The notes under the pieces: generated by a model
Told to the model about the DNA's origin: nothing
Database searches by the model: none
What the model saw: the letters and a program-made list of their open reading frames with translations, nothing else
Made by a program: the position numbers and the translations under genes
DNA from: JAITVB01 sp031553805
Lineage (GTDB): Bacteria; Bacteroidota; Bacteroidia; Bacteroidales; Rikenellaceae
Assembly (NCBI GenBank): GCA_031553805.1
Contig: JAVBLC010000005.1
Coordinates: forward strand, 186,001 to 250,000
Reading direction: 5' to 3'
Length of the DNA: 64,000 nt
Part shown: in pieces, positions 51,179-59,295 of the stretch
How positions within the stretch are numbered: the stretch's first letter is position 1
Layout: each line of letters begins with the position of its first letter

Positions 51179-51913
51179 TTATTCCGACGGGGTTTCCATC
51201 TCGCCCAGCAGGCCGCGCACGACGACCGACGCACAGGCGCAGCCAAACACGGCCGGCATATAGGAAATGGTACCCACGTTCGATTTTTTGTTCTCCTCCT
51301 CGCACAGGATCATCGACCCGGGACGCAACTCTTCGGGCGAGAAAACCGCATAAAAACCACGGCGTATGCCCATCCGGTGCAGGCGTTTGCGCAGCATATG
51401 GGCCAACGGGCAGTGGTGCGAACGGCCGATGTCTTTCACCTCGACCTGGGTGGGGTCGGTCTTCGCCCCGGCCCCCATCGAGCTGACGAGCGGAATGCTG
51501 CGATCGAGGCATCCCTTGATCAGGTTGACTTTGGGGGAAAGCGTGTCGATGGCATCGACGGCATAATCGAAACGAGCGCTGTCCAACAGGCGGTCGGTCG
51601 CTTCGTCCTTGACGAATTCCTGCAGGATGTGGAGCGTGACGCCGGGGTTGATGTCGCGCAAGCGGGCAGCCAACACATCGGCCTTGGGTTTTCCAAGGGT
51701 GCTGTGCAGGGCCACTAACTGGCGGTTCAAGTTGGTCGGGTGTACCGTATCGGCGTCGACCAAGGTCATCGTCCCCACCCCGGCGCGGCAAAGCATCTCG
51801 GCCGCATAGGCCCCCACGCCACCCAGACCGACGACCAGCACGTGGGCGCGTTGCAACACGGCCAGTTTCTCTTCGCCCAACAACAATTCGGTCCGTGCCA
51901 GCCAGTGTTCCAT
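51179..51913 (-). CDS. tcdA: tRNA threonylcarbamoyladenosine dehydratase
   Basis: 244 aa, usual length. ThiF/E1-like fold: nucleotide-binding GLGGVGAYAAEMLCRAGVG, VDADTVHPTNLNRQLVAL, and the NLIKGCLDRSIPLVSSMGAG stretch. TcdA (YgdL/CsdL) dehydrates t6A37 in tRNA to the cyclic ct6A form. It starts 1 bp after the TatD stop, so the two form an operon. Confidence 0.9.
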   Translation of the reverse strand: MEHWLARTELLLGEEKLAVLQRAHVLVVGLGGVGAYAAEMLCRAGVGTMTLVDADTVHPTNLNRQLVALHSTLGKPKADVLAARLRDINPGVTLHILQEFVKDEATDRLLDSARFDYAVDAIDTLSPKVNLIKGCLDRSIPLVSSMGAGAKTDPTQVEVKDIGRSHHCPLAHMLRKRLHRMGIRRGFYAVFSPEELRPGSMILCEEENKKSNVGTISYMPAVFGCACASVVVRGLLGEMETPSE

Positions 51914-51914
51914 C

Positions 51915-52559
51915 CTATTTCAGTTTTTCGTAATTTTCCGAGAGGGCAGCTTGCAGGGCCGGAATGTCCAGGCCGAGCGCCGAGGCCGCCATTTCATATA
52001 TTTTTTCTATGGACAGGGCCGATTCGTCACTCTCCAGAAATACATTTTCGAGGGGGATTCTTTGCAGGGCTTCGACCGTCCTCGGCGAACGGAACGACCG
52101 CTCGCCAAAGGAGAGCAAAAAACCTTCGCGCACCAGTTGCACGGCCAGTTCGGGTGAGCCTGTAAAACCGTGGATCACCACCGCTTTCAGTCGGTATTTT
52201 TTGAGGATGACGATCAGTTCGTTGTAAGCTTTTACGCAGTGGATCACCACCGGCAGCCCGCTTTTTTCGGCCACTTGCAACTGCCGTTCAAAAACGGCAA
52301 TCTGCTGTTCACGATCTGCGTTTTTGACCGAAAAATCGAGGCCGATCTCCCCTACCGCCACCATTTCCGGATGCGCGTCGTCAAAAAACGAAAACCACGC
52401 CCCGGTCACCTCGGCGGCATCCCACGGATGGATCCCCGCCGAAAACGGCGCGGCGGGCGGTTCTCCTCCCCGCCCGATCCGGTACGACACGACCGCCGTC
52501 ACCCCCGGGCGGGCGGCCGCCATATGCGTATGAATATCGATGTAAGGATTTTTCGCCAC
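51915..52559 (-). CDS. TatD-family hydrolase
   Basis: 214 aa, shorter than the usual 255. GTG start (52559). Metal-binding pattern of the TatD/PHP-like amidohydrolases: IDIHTHM (HxH), VGEIGLDF (Glu), PVVIHCVKAY (His), AVVIHGFTGS (His) and FLESDES (Asp). Members cut 3'-5' DNA or D-amino acid peptides. It overlaps the hydE promoter region divergently, 8 bp from the TAACTTTG element. Confidence 0.8.
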   Translation of the reverse strand: MAKNPYIDIHTHMAAARPGVTAVVSYRIGRGGEPPAAPFSAGIHPWDAAEVTGAWFSFFDDAHPEMVAVGEIGLDFSVKNADREQQIAVFERQLQVAEKSGLPVVIHCVKAYNELIVILKKYRLKAVVIHGFTGSPELAVQLVREGFLLSFGERSFRSPRTVEALQRIPLENVFLESDESALSIEKIYEMAASALGLDIPALQAALSENYEKLK

Positions 52560-52566
52560 AATTGCT

Positions 52567-52574
52567 TAACTTTG
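52567..52574 (+). promoter_or_regulatory. -7 element of hydE
   Basis: TAACTTTG matches TAnnTTTG. The expected start of transcription is near 52580, so the hairpin repeat R3 would be at the extreme 5' end of the mRNA. Confidence 0.5.
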
Positions 52575-52576
52575 GT

Positions 52577-52608
52577 GGTGCGTTCCCGCACTGGGAGATT
52601 TTTATTTT
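52577..52608 (+). repeat. Hairpin repeat R3 in the hydE leader
   Basis: GGTGCGTTCCCGCACTGGGA then GATTTTTATTTT. The third copy of the motif at 48699 and 51095. Confidence 0.6.
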
Positions 52609-52660
52609 GCCAGAACAAATATATGATTTTTTTTCAACCGACCCTTTTTCGATCTCTTCT

Positions 52661-53668
52661 ATGGACTTATTGCGCGACCAAGTCATAGGGATGCTCCGCT
52701 CCACAGGGGCAGATCAGGCAGCGCTCTTCGAGCGGGCCCACGCCGTGCGGCTGGCGACGGTCGGTGAAAAAACCTACCTGCGGGGGCTGATCGAGTATTC
52801 GAACGTTTGCGCCAAAGACTGCCTCTATTGCGGCATCCGGTGCAACAACAGGCTTGTGAAGCGGTACACCCTTACGCCGGATGAGGTGGCCACAGCCGCC
52901 CGGGTAGCCCTCGACCGCCGCTACGGTTCGATTGTTTTGCAGGCGGGCGAAATCACCTCGTCGCAACACGTCGACACGATCGAAGCGATTATCCGGGACG
53001 TCAAACGGCTTTCGGACGGCCGCCTGGGCATCACGCTTTCGCTCGGCGAACAATCCGAAGCGACCTACCGCCGCTGGTTCGAAGCGGGCGCACACCGCTA
53101 TTTATTACGAATCGAAGCTTCTTCAAAAGCACTCTACGAAAAACTTCACCCGGATGACGAAAACCATCTTTACGAAAGGCGGTTGGCTGCGTTAAGATCG
53201 CTCCGGAACGCAGGCTACCAAGTAGGCACGGGCGTGATGATCGGCCTGCCGTTTCAAACCGTCGAGGATTTGGCCGACGATCTGCTGTTTATGAAGCGAT
53301 TCGACATCGATATGTGCGGCATGGGCCCCTATCTCGAACACGAACATACGCCGCTTTATGCCCATGCTGAGAAATTGCTGCCCATCACAGAGCGGCTGGA
53401 ACTATCTCTAAAAATGGTGGCCGCGTTGCGCCTGCTGATGCCCGACATCAACATCGCCGCCACCACCGCCCTGCAAAGCATCGATCCGCTGGGGCGCGAA
53501 CGGGCGCTGCGGGCCGGGGCCAACGTGGTGATGCCCAACATCACTCCAGCCCCCTACAACGCCAGCTACAAACTTTACGAGAATAAACCGCAATCCGAGA
53601 ATCTGCGGATCCCTGAAAGCGAGATCGGCTACGACGCCTGGGGCGACTCGCCCCATTTCCGCAAATAA
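52661..53668 (+). CDS. hydE: [FeFe]-hydrogenase H-cluster maturase, radical SAM protein HydE
   Basis: 335 aa, near the family's usual 345. ATG 52661 (MDLLRDQVIGMLRS). Radical SAM motif CxxxCxxC in VCAKDCLYCGIRC. Biotin-synthase-type TIM barrel; RYTLTPDEV and RRYGSIVLQAGEIT follow, then GTGVMIGLPFQTVEDLADDL and MGPYLEHEHTPLY. HydE builds part of the dithiolate-bearing diiron site. HydF, HydG and a hydrogenase large subunit are not in this window, so either they are elsewhere or the protein is a HydE-like enzyme with another job. Confidence 0.85.
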   Translation: MDLLRDQVIGMLRSTGADQAALFERAHAVRLATVGEKTYLRGLIEYSNVCAKDCLYCGIRCNNRLVKRYTLTPDEVATAARVALDRRYGSIVLQAGEITSSQHVDTIEAIIRDVKRLSDGRLGITLSLGEQSEATYRRWFEAGAHRYLLRIEASSKALYEKLHPDDENHLYERRLAALRSLRNAGYQVGTGVMIGLPFQTVEDLADDLLFMKRFDIDMCGMGPYLEHEHTPLYAHAEKLLPITERLELSLKMVAALRLLMPDINIAATTALQSIDPLGRERALRAGANVVMPNITPAPYNASYKLYENKPQSENLRIPESEIGYDAWGDSPHFRK

Positions 53669-53701
53669 TCGCTATCTTTAGCCGTCGAAAAACAGTACGC
53701 A

Positions 53702-54517
53702 ATGAAAAATTTCCACGATAAAGTGGTGGTGATCACCGGTGCATCGTCGGGCATCGGCCTGGCGTTGGCTTATGAATTTGCTGCCCGGGGCGCCTGCATT
53801 GTCATGGGAGCCCGCAATGAGGAAACATTACGAAAAGTGGCGGCCGACCTCGAAAGCCGCGGCACCCGCGCCGCTTTTGCCGCCACCGACGTCACGAAAG
53901 AATCCGACTGCAAGCGGCTGATCGAAACCGCTGAAAAAACGTTCGGGCGGATCGACGCGCTGATCTGCAACGCCGGCATCTCGATGCGTGCGCTGTTCGA
54001 CGACGTCGACCCCGACGTGTTGCGCCGCCTGATGGATGTAAACTTCTGGGGGACGGTTTATTGCGTGAAATATGCATTGCCTTGGATCCAGGCCTCGCGC
54101 GGATCGATCGTCGGCGTGTCGTCGGTCGCCGGGCTGCACGGCCTGCCGGCCCGCACGGGCTATTCGGCCTCGAAATACGCCATGACCGGATTTTTAGACA
54201 CGATCCGGATCGAGAACCTGAAAAAAGGGGTGCATGTGATGGTCGCCTGCCCGGGCTTTACCGCGTCGAACGTGCGTTTCTCGGCCCTCACCGCCGACGG
54301 CAGCCCCCAGGGAGAAACCCCGCGCAACGAAGAGAAAATGATGACTTCGGAAGAAGTGGCCCGCCGCATCGCCCGCGGTATCGTCAAACACAAACGGCTG
54401 TTATTGATGGAGTTCCAGGGACGAGCCACACATCTGATCAAAAAATTTGCCCCGGCGTTCCTCGACCGGATGTTTTACAACCATATGGCCCAGGAGCCCG
54501 ATTCGCCGCTCAAATAA
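53702..54517 (+). CDS. Short-chain dehydrogenase/reductase
   Basis: 271 aa. Cofactor motif TGASSGIGLALAYEFA, NAG motif CNAGISMRAL, catalytic YSASKYA (Y-x-x-x-K) with the Ser in VGVSSVAGL. The C-terminal RATHLIKKFAPAFLDRMFY is typical of DHRS7-like SDRs. Substrate unknown. It begins 33 bp after hydE. Confidence 0.85.
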   Translation: MKNFHDKVVVITGASSGIGLALAYEFAARGACIVMGARNEETLRKVAADLESRGTRAAFAATDVTKESDCKRLIETAEKTFGRIDALICNAGISMRALFDDVDPDVLRRLMDVNFWGTVYCVKYALPWIQASRGSIVGVSSVAGLHGLPARTGYSASKYAMTGFLDTIRIENLKKGVHVMVACPGFTASNVRFSALTADGSPQGETPRNEEKMMTSEEVARRIARGIVKHKRLLLMEFQGRATHLIKKFAPAFLDRMFYNHMAQEPDSPLK

Positions 54518-54524
54518 GCGGGCC

Positions 54525-55466
54525 TTACCCCGACGCGAATATCGAGTGATCCCAATAAGCGACCAGGATCAGCAAGATCAACGCCACCGCCAAGATCACC
54601 GTCAGGTAGATCAGCCAAATAAAAAACGGTTTCCAGATCAGCCCCCACACCCGCGGCCGGTAGACCCTCCACAACGACACCAACAGATAGGCAGGTATCG
54701 CCCACAGCGTCCATTGGATGTGGACCGCCACGCCCTGAATCTGGCTGGCCAGCAGAAAGGTCGCCAAAAACAGGAAAGTAAAGGTGTGAAAGTGCAGCGA
54801 GAAAATCACCGAATCGACATAAAACCTCCCCCGCCGGTAGAAAAAGAGAAAGATCAGCAGCGCAAAAAACGGCACCAGCAGAAACATCGCATAAGGCGCT
54901 TTTTTTGAAAACGCATCCCGCACAGCCTGTCCCCCGCCCGACTTCATAAACTCCTTAAAGTTTTTCCACGGTTTTGGAGATTTTTCAAACTGTTCGGCCG
55001 ATTGCTTCAATTCCGCCAGTTCCTCCTCTTCCGACGCGACCGATTGCTCCTGTTGCCTTTGAACATACGCCGGGTCAGCCTGCTTTTCCGATTCGACCAT
55101 GGCAGCGACCTCTTGCCGAGCGTCAGCCGGTGTGTCATCGTCGAAATTGGCCCAGCCGATCAACACGAAAAAGAAGATCAACGAACTGAACCAGAAGAGT
55201 TTCGACGGATGCACATAACTCACCACCCGCCCGTTCATATACTCAACCGTCAGTTTCCCGGGGCGAAAAAAGAGGTACTTTAGCGAAACCAACAATTTAT
55301 TATCAAGCGAGATCATGTTCTCGACGGCTCGATACGTCAATTCCGACAACCGGCGGTTCTGACCCGTAAACAGATACTGGCCGCATCGGTCGCAGTAGGG
55401 CCCGCACACACGGTTCCCGCAATTGCGGCAAACGGCCTGCACCGGCAGATTTTTTCGTTTTCTCAC
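54525..55466 (-). CDS. DUF3667 zinc-ribbon membrane protein
   Basis: 313 aa from GTG 55466. N-terminal zinc ribbon CRNCGNRVCGPYCDRCGQ, then the DUF3667 signature LTVEYMNGRVVSYVHPSKL and a membrane domain with about five helices (LFWFSSLIFFFVLIGWANF; FHTFTFLFLATFLLASQIQG). A Gln/Glu-rich linker separates them. Unknown function. It lies 27 bp after the HIT gene on the same strand. Confidence 0.8.
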   Translation of the reverse strand: MRKRKNLPVQAVCRNCGNRVCGPYCDRCGQYLFTGQNRRLSELTYRAVENMISLDNKLLVSLKYLFFRPGKLTVEYMNGRVVSYVHPSKLFWFSSLIFFFVLIGWANFDDDTPADARQEVAAMVESEKQADPAYVQRQQEQSVASEEEELAELKQSAEQFEKSPKPWKNFKEFMKSGGGQAVRDAFSKKAPYAMFLLVPFFALLIFLFFYRRGRFYVDSVIFSLHFHTFTFLFLATFLLASQIQGVAVHIQWTLWAIPAYLLVSLWRVYRPRVWGLIWKPFFIWLIYLTVILAVALILLILVAYWDHSIFASG

Positions 55467-55493
55467 GAAATATCTCTTGTAAAACCCACTGGT

Positions 55494-55880
55494 TTACAGG
55501 CTGATCCTCTTCGCAATATCGGAAAACTCTTCGGAACTGAGTTTTACCCGCGGCTTGCCGAAATCGACGTCGCCCTCGGCGTTGATCGGGATCAGGTGGA
55601 TATGGGCGTGCGGCACCTCAAGGCCCAGCACCACCACCGCCACCCGATTGCAGGGAATTTCCGACTTGATCTTCTTCGCCACTTTCTGGGCAAAGAGCAT
55701 CATGCCGGACAGCGTGTCGGGATCGAGGTCGAAGATGTAATCGACCTCCTTTTTCGGCACGATCAGCGTGTGGCCCGCAGCCAGCGGGTTAATGTCGAGA
55801 AAGGCGAAATAGTTGTCGTCTTCGGCCACTTTATAGCAGGGGACCTCACCGTTGATGATGCGTGTAAATATCGATGCCAT
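55494..55880 (-). CDS. HIT-family nucleotide hydrolase/transferase
   Basis: 128 aa. Histidine triad motif VPHAHIHLIPIN (HxHxHxx), with the FTRIINGEVPCYKVAEDDN and FLDINPLAAGHTLIVPKKE stretches of Hint/HinT-type proteins. Such proteins hydrolyse adenosine phosphoramidates or dinucleotides. It lies 20 bp past the RelA/SpoT gene stop. Confidence 0.9.
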   Translation of the reverse strand: MASIFTRIINGEVPCYKVAEDDNYFAFLDINPLAAGHTLIVPKKEVDYIFDLDPDTLSGMMLFAQKVAKKIKSEIPCNRVAVVVLGLEVPHAHIHLIPINAEGDVDFGKPRVKLSSEEFSDIAKRISL

Positions 55881-55900
55881 AGTTATTTACATTTATTCAA

Positions 55901-58129
55901 TTAATCACGATAGGTTTCCAGGCGGCGCACCTTTTCGATGCCGCGGATCTTACCCAGGCGTTCCATGATTTCCTTCAGGTCGGAAATACTTTTCACATAG
56001 AGGCTGATCACGCCTTCGAAGATGCCGTCGTGGCTCTGGAGTTTCAGCTCGCGAATGTTGACGTTGAGCTCTTCGGAGACGATCCGCGAAATGTCGAGCA
56101 ACACCCCCACCCGGTCGATGCCTCGAATCTCGACCCGCGCCAGGAACGACACCGCCTTAAAACTCGACCACTTGGCCTTGACGATACGGTCGCCCCGCTG
56201 GGCACCGAGTTTCAGCGCGACCTCGCATTGTTTCTTGTGGATGGTGATGTGTCCCGAATCGTCACGGAAAGCCGTCACTTCGTCACCCGGGATCGGGTTG
56301 CAGCACTCGGCGGCCGTAAACTCGACGTCGTCTTTCAGCACATAGGCAGTGTCGGTCTTCTTGTCGCCGCCGCCCATCCCCAGGAGCTTGAACGGATTGG
56401 GGATCTGTAGCTGGAGCGACCAGTATTTAATCATTTTACTGGTGGCATTCTGCCTCAGCACCTTTTCGATATGGTCGAGGTTTATGATTCCTGCTCCGAG
56501 TTTGCTATAGAATTCGTCCTTCGTTTTACTCTCGTAGGCGGGCAATACTTTCCGAAAAACCCGGGCGCTTGGCTGGATGCCGAATTCGCGCATCTTCTCT
56601 TCGAAGACCGCGATACCGCGCTCTATATTGTTCTGCTTATCCTTCTTCAGGTAATTCTTGATCGCTGTTTTTGCTTTGGCAGTCACTACGTTATCGAGCC
56701 ATTCGGCCGTCGGCTTGGCGTTGTTCGAAGTGATGATCTCGATCTGGTCGCCCGAAGAGATTTGCGAGAAGATCGACACGATAGCGTGGTTAACTTTAGC
56801 TCCGACCGCGCTGTTTCCGATCTTGGAGTGGATGTCGTAGGCAAAGTCGAGCGCCGTCGCTCCCTGGGGCAAGGTTTTCTGGTCGCCCTTCGGGGTAAAG
56901 ACCACGATCTCGGACGTATAGAGGCTCAACTTAAAGTTATCCAGGAATTCGACGGCATTCTCCGTCGGACTGTTCAAGGCCTCGCGCACTTGCCTGATCC
57001 ACTTGTCGAGTTCACCGTCCTCCTTGCTGACCTTGTCTTCTTTGTAGCGCCAGTGGGCGGCGAAACCGCGTTCGGCAATCTCTTCCATCCGCTCGGATCG
57101 GATCTGCACCTCAGTCCATTCGCCGTCGGGGCCCATCACCGTGCAGTGGAGCGCTTCGTAGCCGTTGGCTTTCGGGAGGTTGACCCAGTCGCGGATGCGG
57201 TCGGGTTTGGGTTTATAGATGTCGGTAATGAGCGAATAGATATGCCAGCACTGCGCCTTGTCGGGAATCATCGCCGACGGTTTGAAGACAATGCGGATGG
57301 CAAAGATGTCGTAAATCTCCTCGAACGGCACCCCCTTGCGCTGCATCTTTTTCCAGATCGAATAGATCGACTTGACCCGGCCCGAGATCTCGAACTCGAT
57401 GTCGTTGGCCTTCATGATGTCGATGATCGGGGCACTGAAGCGTTCCAAGTATTTTTGGCGGCCCTCTTCCGTGGCAATAACCTTTTCAGAAATTTGCCTA
57501 TAATCCTCTGGGAATCTGTACTTTAAACTAAGATCCTCCAGCTCTGTTTTGACGGCGTGCAAGCCCAGCCGGTGCGCCAGCGGAGCGAACAGATAGATCG
57601 TCTCCGAGGTGATTTTCAACTGCTTGTTGGCCGGCATCGAATCGAGCGTGCGCATATTGTGCAGCCGGTCTGCGATCTTTATGATGATGACCCGCACATC
57701 ATCCGACAGGGTCAACAACATCTTTTTGAAATTTTCCGCCTGTTCGGTGGTTTCGGACACCTCAGTGGCAAAGACGCCCGACATCTTGGTCAACCCGTCG
57801 ACCATCGTGGCGATCTTGCGTCCGAAAAGGTGCTCCATATCATCGACCGTGTAGTCGGTGTCTTCGACCACGTCATGCAGAAGCGACGAGACGACCGACT
57901 TGACCCCCAGCCCGATCTCGTTGACGACGATCATCGCCACGGCGATCGGATGGACGATATAGGGTTCGCCCGACTTGCGGCGCACCCCCCGGTGGGCATC
58001 CTTGGCAAAATAGAATGCTTTGCGGATCAACTCCGTATCGGCATCGGTCTTGCAAATCTTCTTGCACGACTCGAAGAGTTCGGCCGCTTGTTTTTCGATC
58101 AGTATTTCGTCTTGTTCGGTGTAGTTCAT
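55901..58129 (-). CDS. Bifunctional (p)ppGpp synthetase/hydrolase
   Basis: 742 aa from ATG 58129 (MNYTEQDEILIEKQAA). An in-frame ATG at 58204 would add 25 residues of low-complexity sequence. HD hydrolase domain at about 50-200 with the intact HDVVEDTDYT; synthetase domain at about 230-370 (GRVKSIYSIWKKMQ; DIFAIRIVF; GYEALHCTVMGPDGEWTEVQ); TGS at about 405-465 (VFTPKGDQKTLPQGATALDF); zinc-finger-like and ACT domains at the end (AECCNPIPGDEVTAF; VGVLLDISRIVSEELNVNI). Both active sites look intact, so it should make and degrade the stringent-response alarmone. Confidence 0.93.
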   Translation of the reverse strand: MNYTEQDEILIEKQAAELFESCKKICKTDADTELIRKAFYFAKDAHRGVRRKSGEPYIVHPIAVAMIVVNEIGLGVKSVVSSLLHDVVEDTDYTVDDMEHLFGRKIATMVDGLTKMSGVFATEVSETTEQAENFKKMLLTLSDDVRVIIIKIADRLHNMRTLDSMPANKQLKITSETIYLFAPLAHRLGLHAVKTELEDLSLKYRFPEDYRQISEKVIATEEGRQKYLERFSAPIIDIMKANDIEFEISGRVKSIYSIWKKMQRKGVPFEEIYDIFAIRIVFKPSAMIPDKAQCWHIYSLITDIYKPKPDRIRDWVNLPKANGYEALHCTVMGPDGEWTEVQIRSERMEEIAERGFAAHWRYKEDKVSKEDGELDKWIRQVREALNSPTENAVEFLDNFKLSLYTSEIVVFTPKGDQKTLPQGATALDFAYDIHSKIGNSAVGAKVNHAIVSIFSQISSGDQIEIITSNNAKPTAEWLDNVVTAKAKTAIKNYLKKDKQNNIERGIAVFEEKMREFGIQPSARVFRKVLPAYESKTKDEFYSKLGAGIINLDHIEKVLRQNATSKMIKYWSLQLQIPNPFKLLGMGGGDKKTDTAYVLKDDVEFTAAECCNPIPGDEVTAFRDDSGHITIHKKQCEVALKLGAQRGDRIVKAKWSSFKAVSFLARVEIRGIDRVGVLLDISRIVSEELNVNIRELKLQSHDGIFEGVISLYVKSISDLKEIMERLGKIRGIEKVRRLETYRD

Positions 58130-58230
58130 TGCTGTGGTGGTGAAGTGATAAAGGTAATGTTTTTTTGTTGTTCCGGCCAGCGGTTTTGTTGTTTTTTCGT
58201 CCATAAAAAATGATTTCAGCCACAAAAGAT

Positions 58231-58238
58231 TACCTTTG
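58231..58238 (+). promoter_or_regulatory. -7 element of metF
   Basis: TACCTTTG, 30 bp before ATG 58261. The expected transcription start is near 58244, too close to the in-frame ATG at 58249 for a normal leader. Confidence 0.5.
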
Positions 58239-58260
58239 TTCTACAACTATGCAGCCAGCA

Positions 58261-59223
58261 ATGAAAATTTCTGAAATATTACAGCAGGCGAAGAATGAAG
58301 GGAGGACAAGGTTCACTTTCGAACTGTTACCTCCACTCAAGGGCGAAACGATCGGCACGATCTTCGACACGATCGACGCACTGATGCCTTTCGACCCGGC
58401 CTACATTAACATCACCTACCACCGCGAGGACGTGAAATACATTCCTTGCACAGGCGGCTTGCTCGAGCGCCGGGTGGTGCGCAAGCGGCCCGGAACGGTC
58501 GGCATATCGGCCGCCATCGCCCAACGTTACGGGATCGAGGTAGTACCCCACCTCATTTGCGGGGGTTTTTCGAAATATGAGCTTGAAGACCTGCTGATCG
58601 AAATGGATTTTTTGGGAATAGAGAATGTACTGGCCTTGCGCGGCGATGCGTTGAAAGGTGAAAACACATTCGTCGCCCGCCCCGACGGCTACAGCCACGC
58701 CTCGGAACTGGTGGCCCACATCGCCGGAATGAACCACGGCCGCTATGCCGATTCCGAAATCGAGAACTGTCACCCCACCCGCTTCTGCATCGGCGTGGCG
58801 GGCTATCCTGAAAAGCACGCCCAGGCGCCCAATGCCGACGTCGACATCCAACACCTCAAGGCCAAGGTCGATGCCGGGGCAGACTACGTAGTCACCCAGA
58901 TGTTTTTCGACAATGCCGCTTATTTCCGGTTTGTCGATGCTTGCCGCGAGGCCGGGATCACCGTCCCGATCATTCCCGGCCTAAAACCGTTTTCGGCCAA
59001 ACGCCAACTGACGCTTTTGCCCGAAGCATTCCACGTCAATATGCCCACTGACCTGGTATGCGCGATCGAAAAATGCACAAAACCCGAAGACATACGGCAA
59101 GCGGGTGTCGAATGGTGCGTCGCCCAGGCCCGCGAGCTAAAAGCGGCCGGCGTTCCGGCCATCCATTTTTACACGATGGGCAACAGCGACAATGTGATCC
59201 GGATTGCCAAGGAGTTGTTCTGA
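58261..59223 (+). CDS. metF: Methylenetetrahydrofolate reductase
   Basis: 320 aa. FTFELLPPLKGETIGTIF opens the barrel, NITYHREDVKYI follows, then LALRGDALKGE (FAD/folate loop), FCIGVAGYPEKHAQAPN, and KVDAGADYVVTQMFFDN (all MetF hallmarks). Reduces 5,10-methylene-THF to 5-methyl-THF for methionine synthesis. ATG 58261 (MKISEILQQ) is preferred over ATG 58249 because of the promoter position. Confidence 0.93.
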   Translation: MKISEILQQAKNEGRTRFTFELLPPLKGETIGTIFDTIDALMPFDPAYINITYHREDVKYIPCTGGLLERRVVRKRPGTVGISAAIAQRYGIEVVPHLICGGFSKYELEDLLIEMDFLGIENVLALRGDALKGENTFVARPDGYSHASELVAHIAGMNHGRYADSEIENCHPTRFCIGVAGYPEKHAQAPNADVDIQHLKAKVDAGADYVVTQMFFDNAAYFRFVDACREAGITVPIIPGLKPFSAKRQLTLLPEAFHVNMPTDLVCAIEKCTKPEDIRQAGVEWCVAQARELKAAGVPAIHFYTMGNSDNVIRIAKELF

Positions 59224-59246
59224 TCCACCCGCTCCGCCCCATACGC

Positions 59247-59278
59247 AAAAAGGCCGTGCGTTTTGCACGGCCTTTTTT
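59247..59278. terminator. Bidirectional terminator
   Basis: AAAAAGGCCGTGC / GCACGGCCTTTTTT, between the convergent metF and yidC. Confidence 0.9.
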
Positions 59279-59295
59279 ATTGGCATGGGAAACCA

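Noticed and set aside
56471..57526. 351-codon frame antisense to the RelA/SpoT gene
   Set aside because: Shadow of the HD/synthetase coding region, with no recognisable domain.
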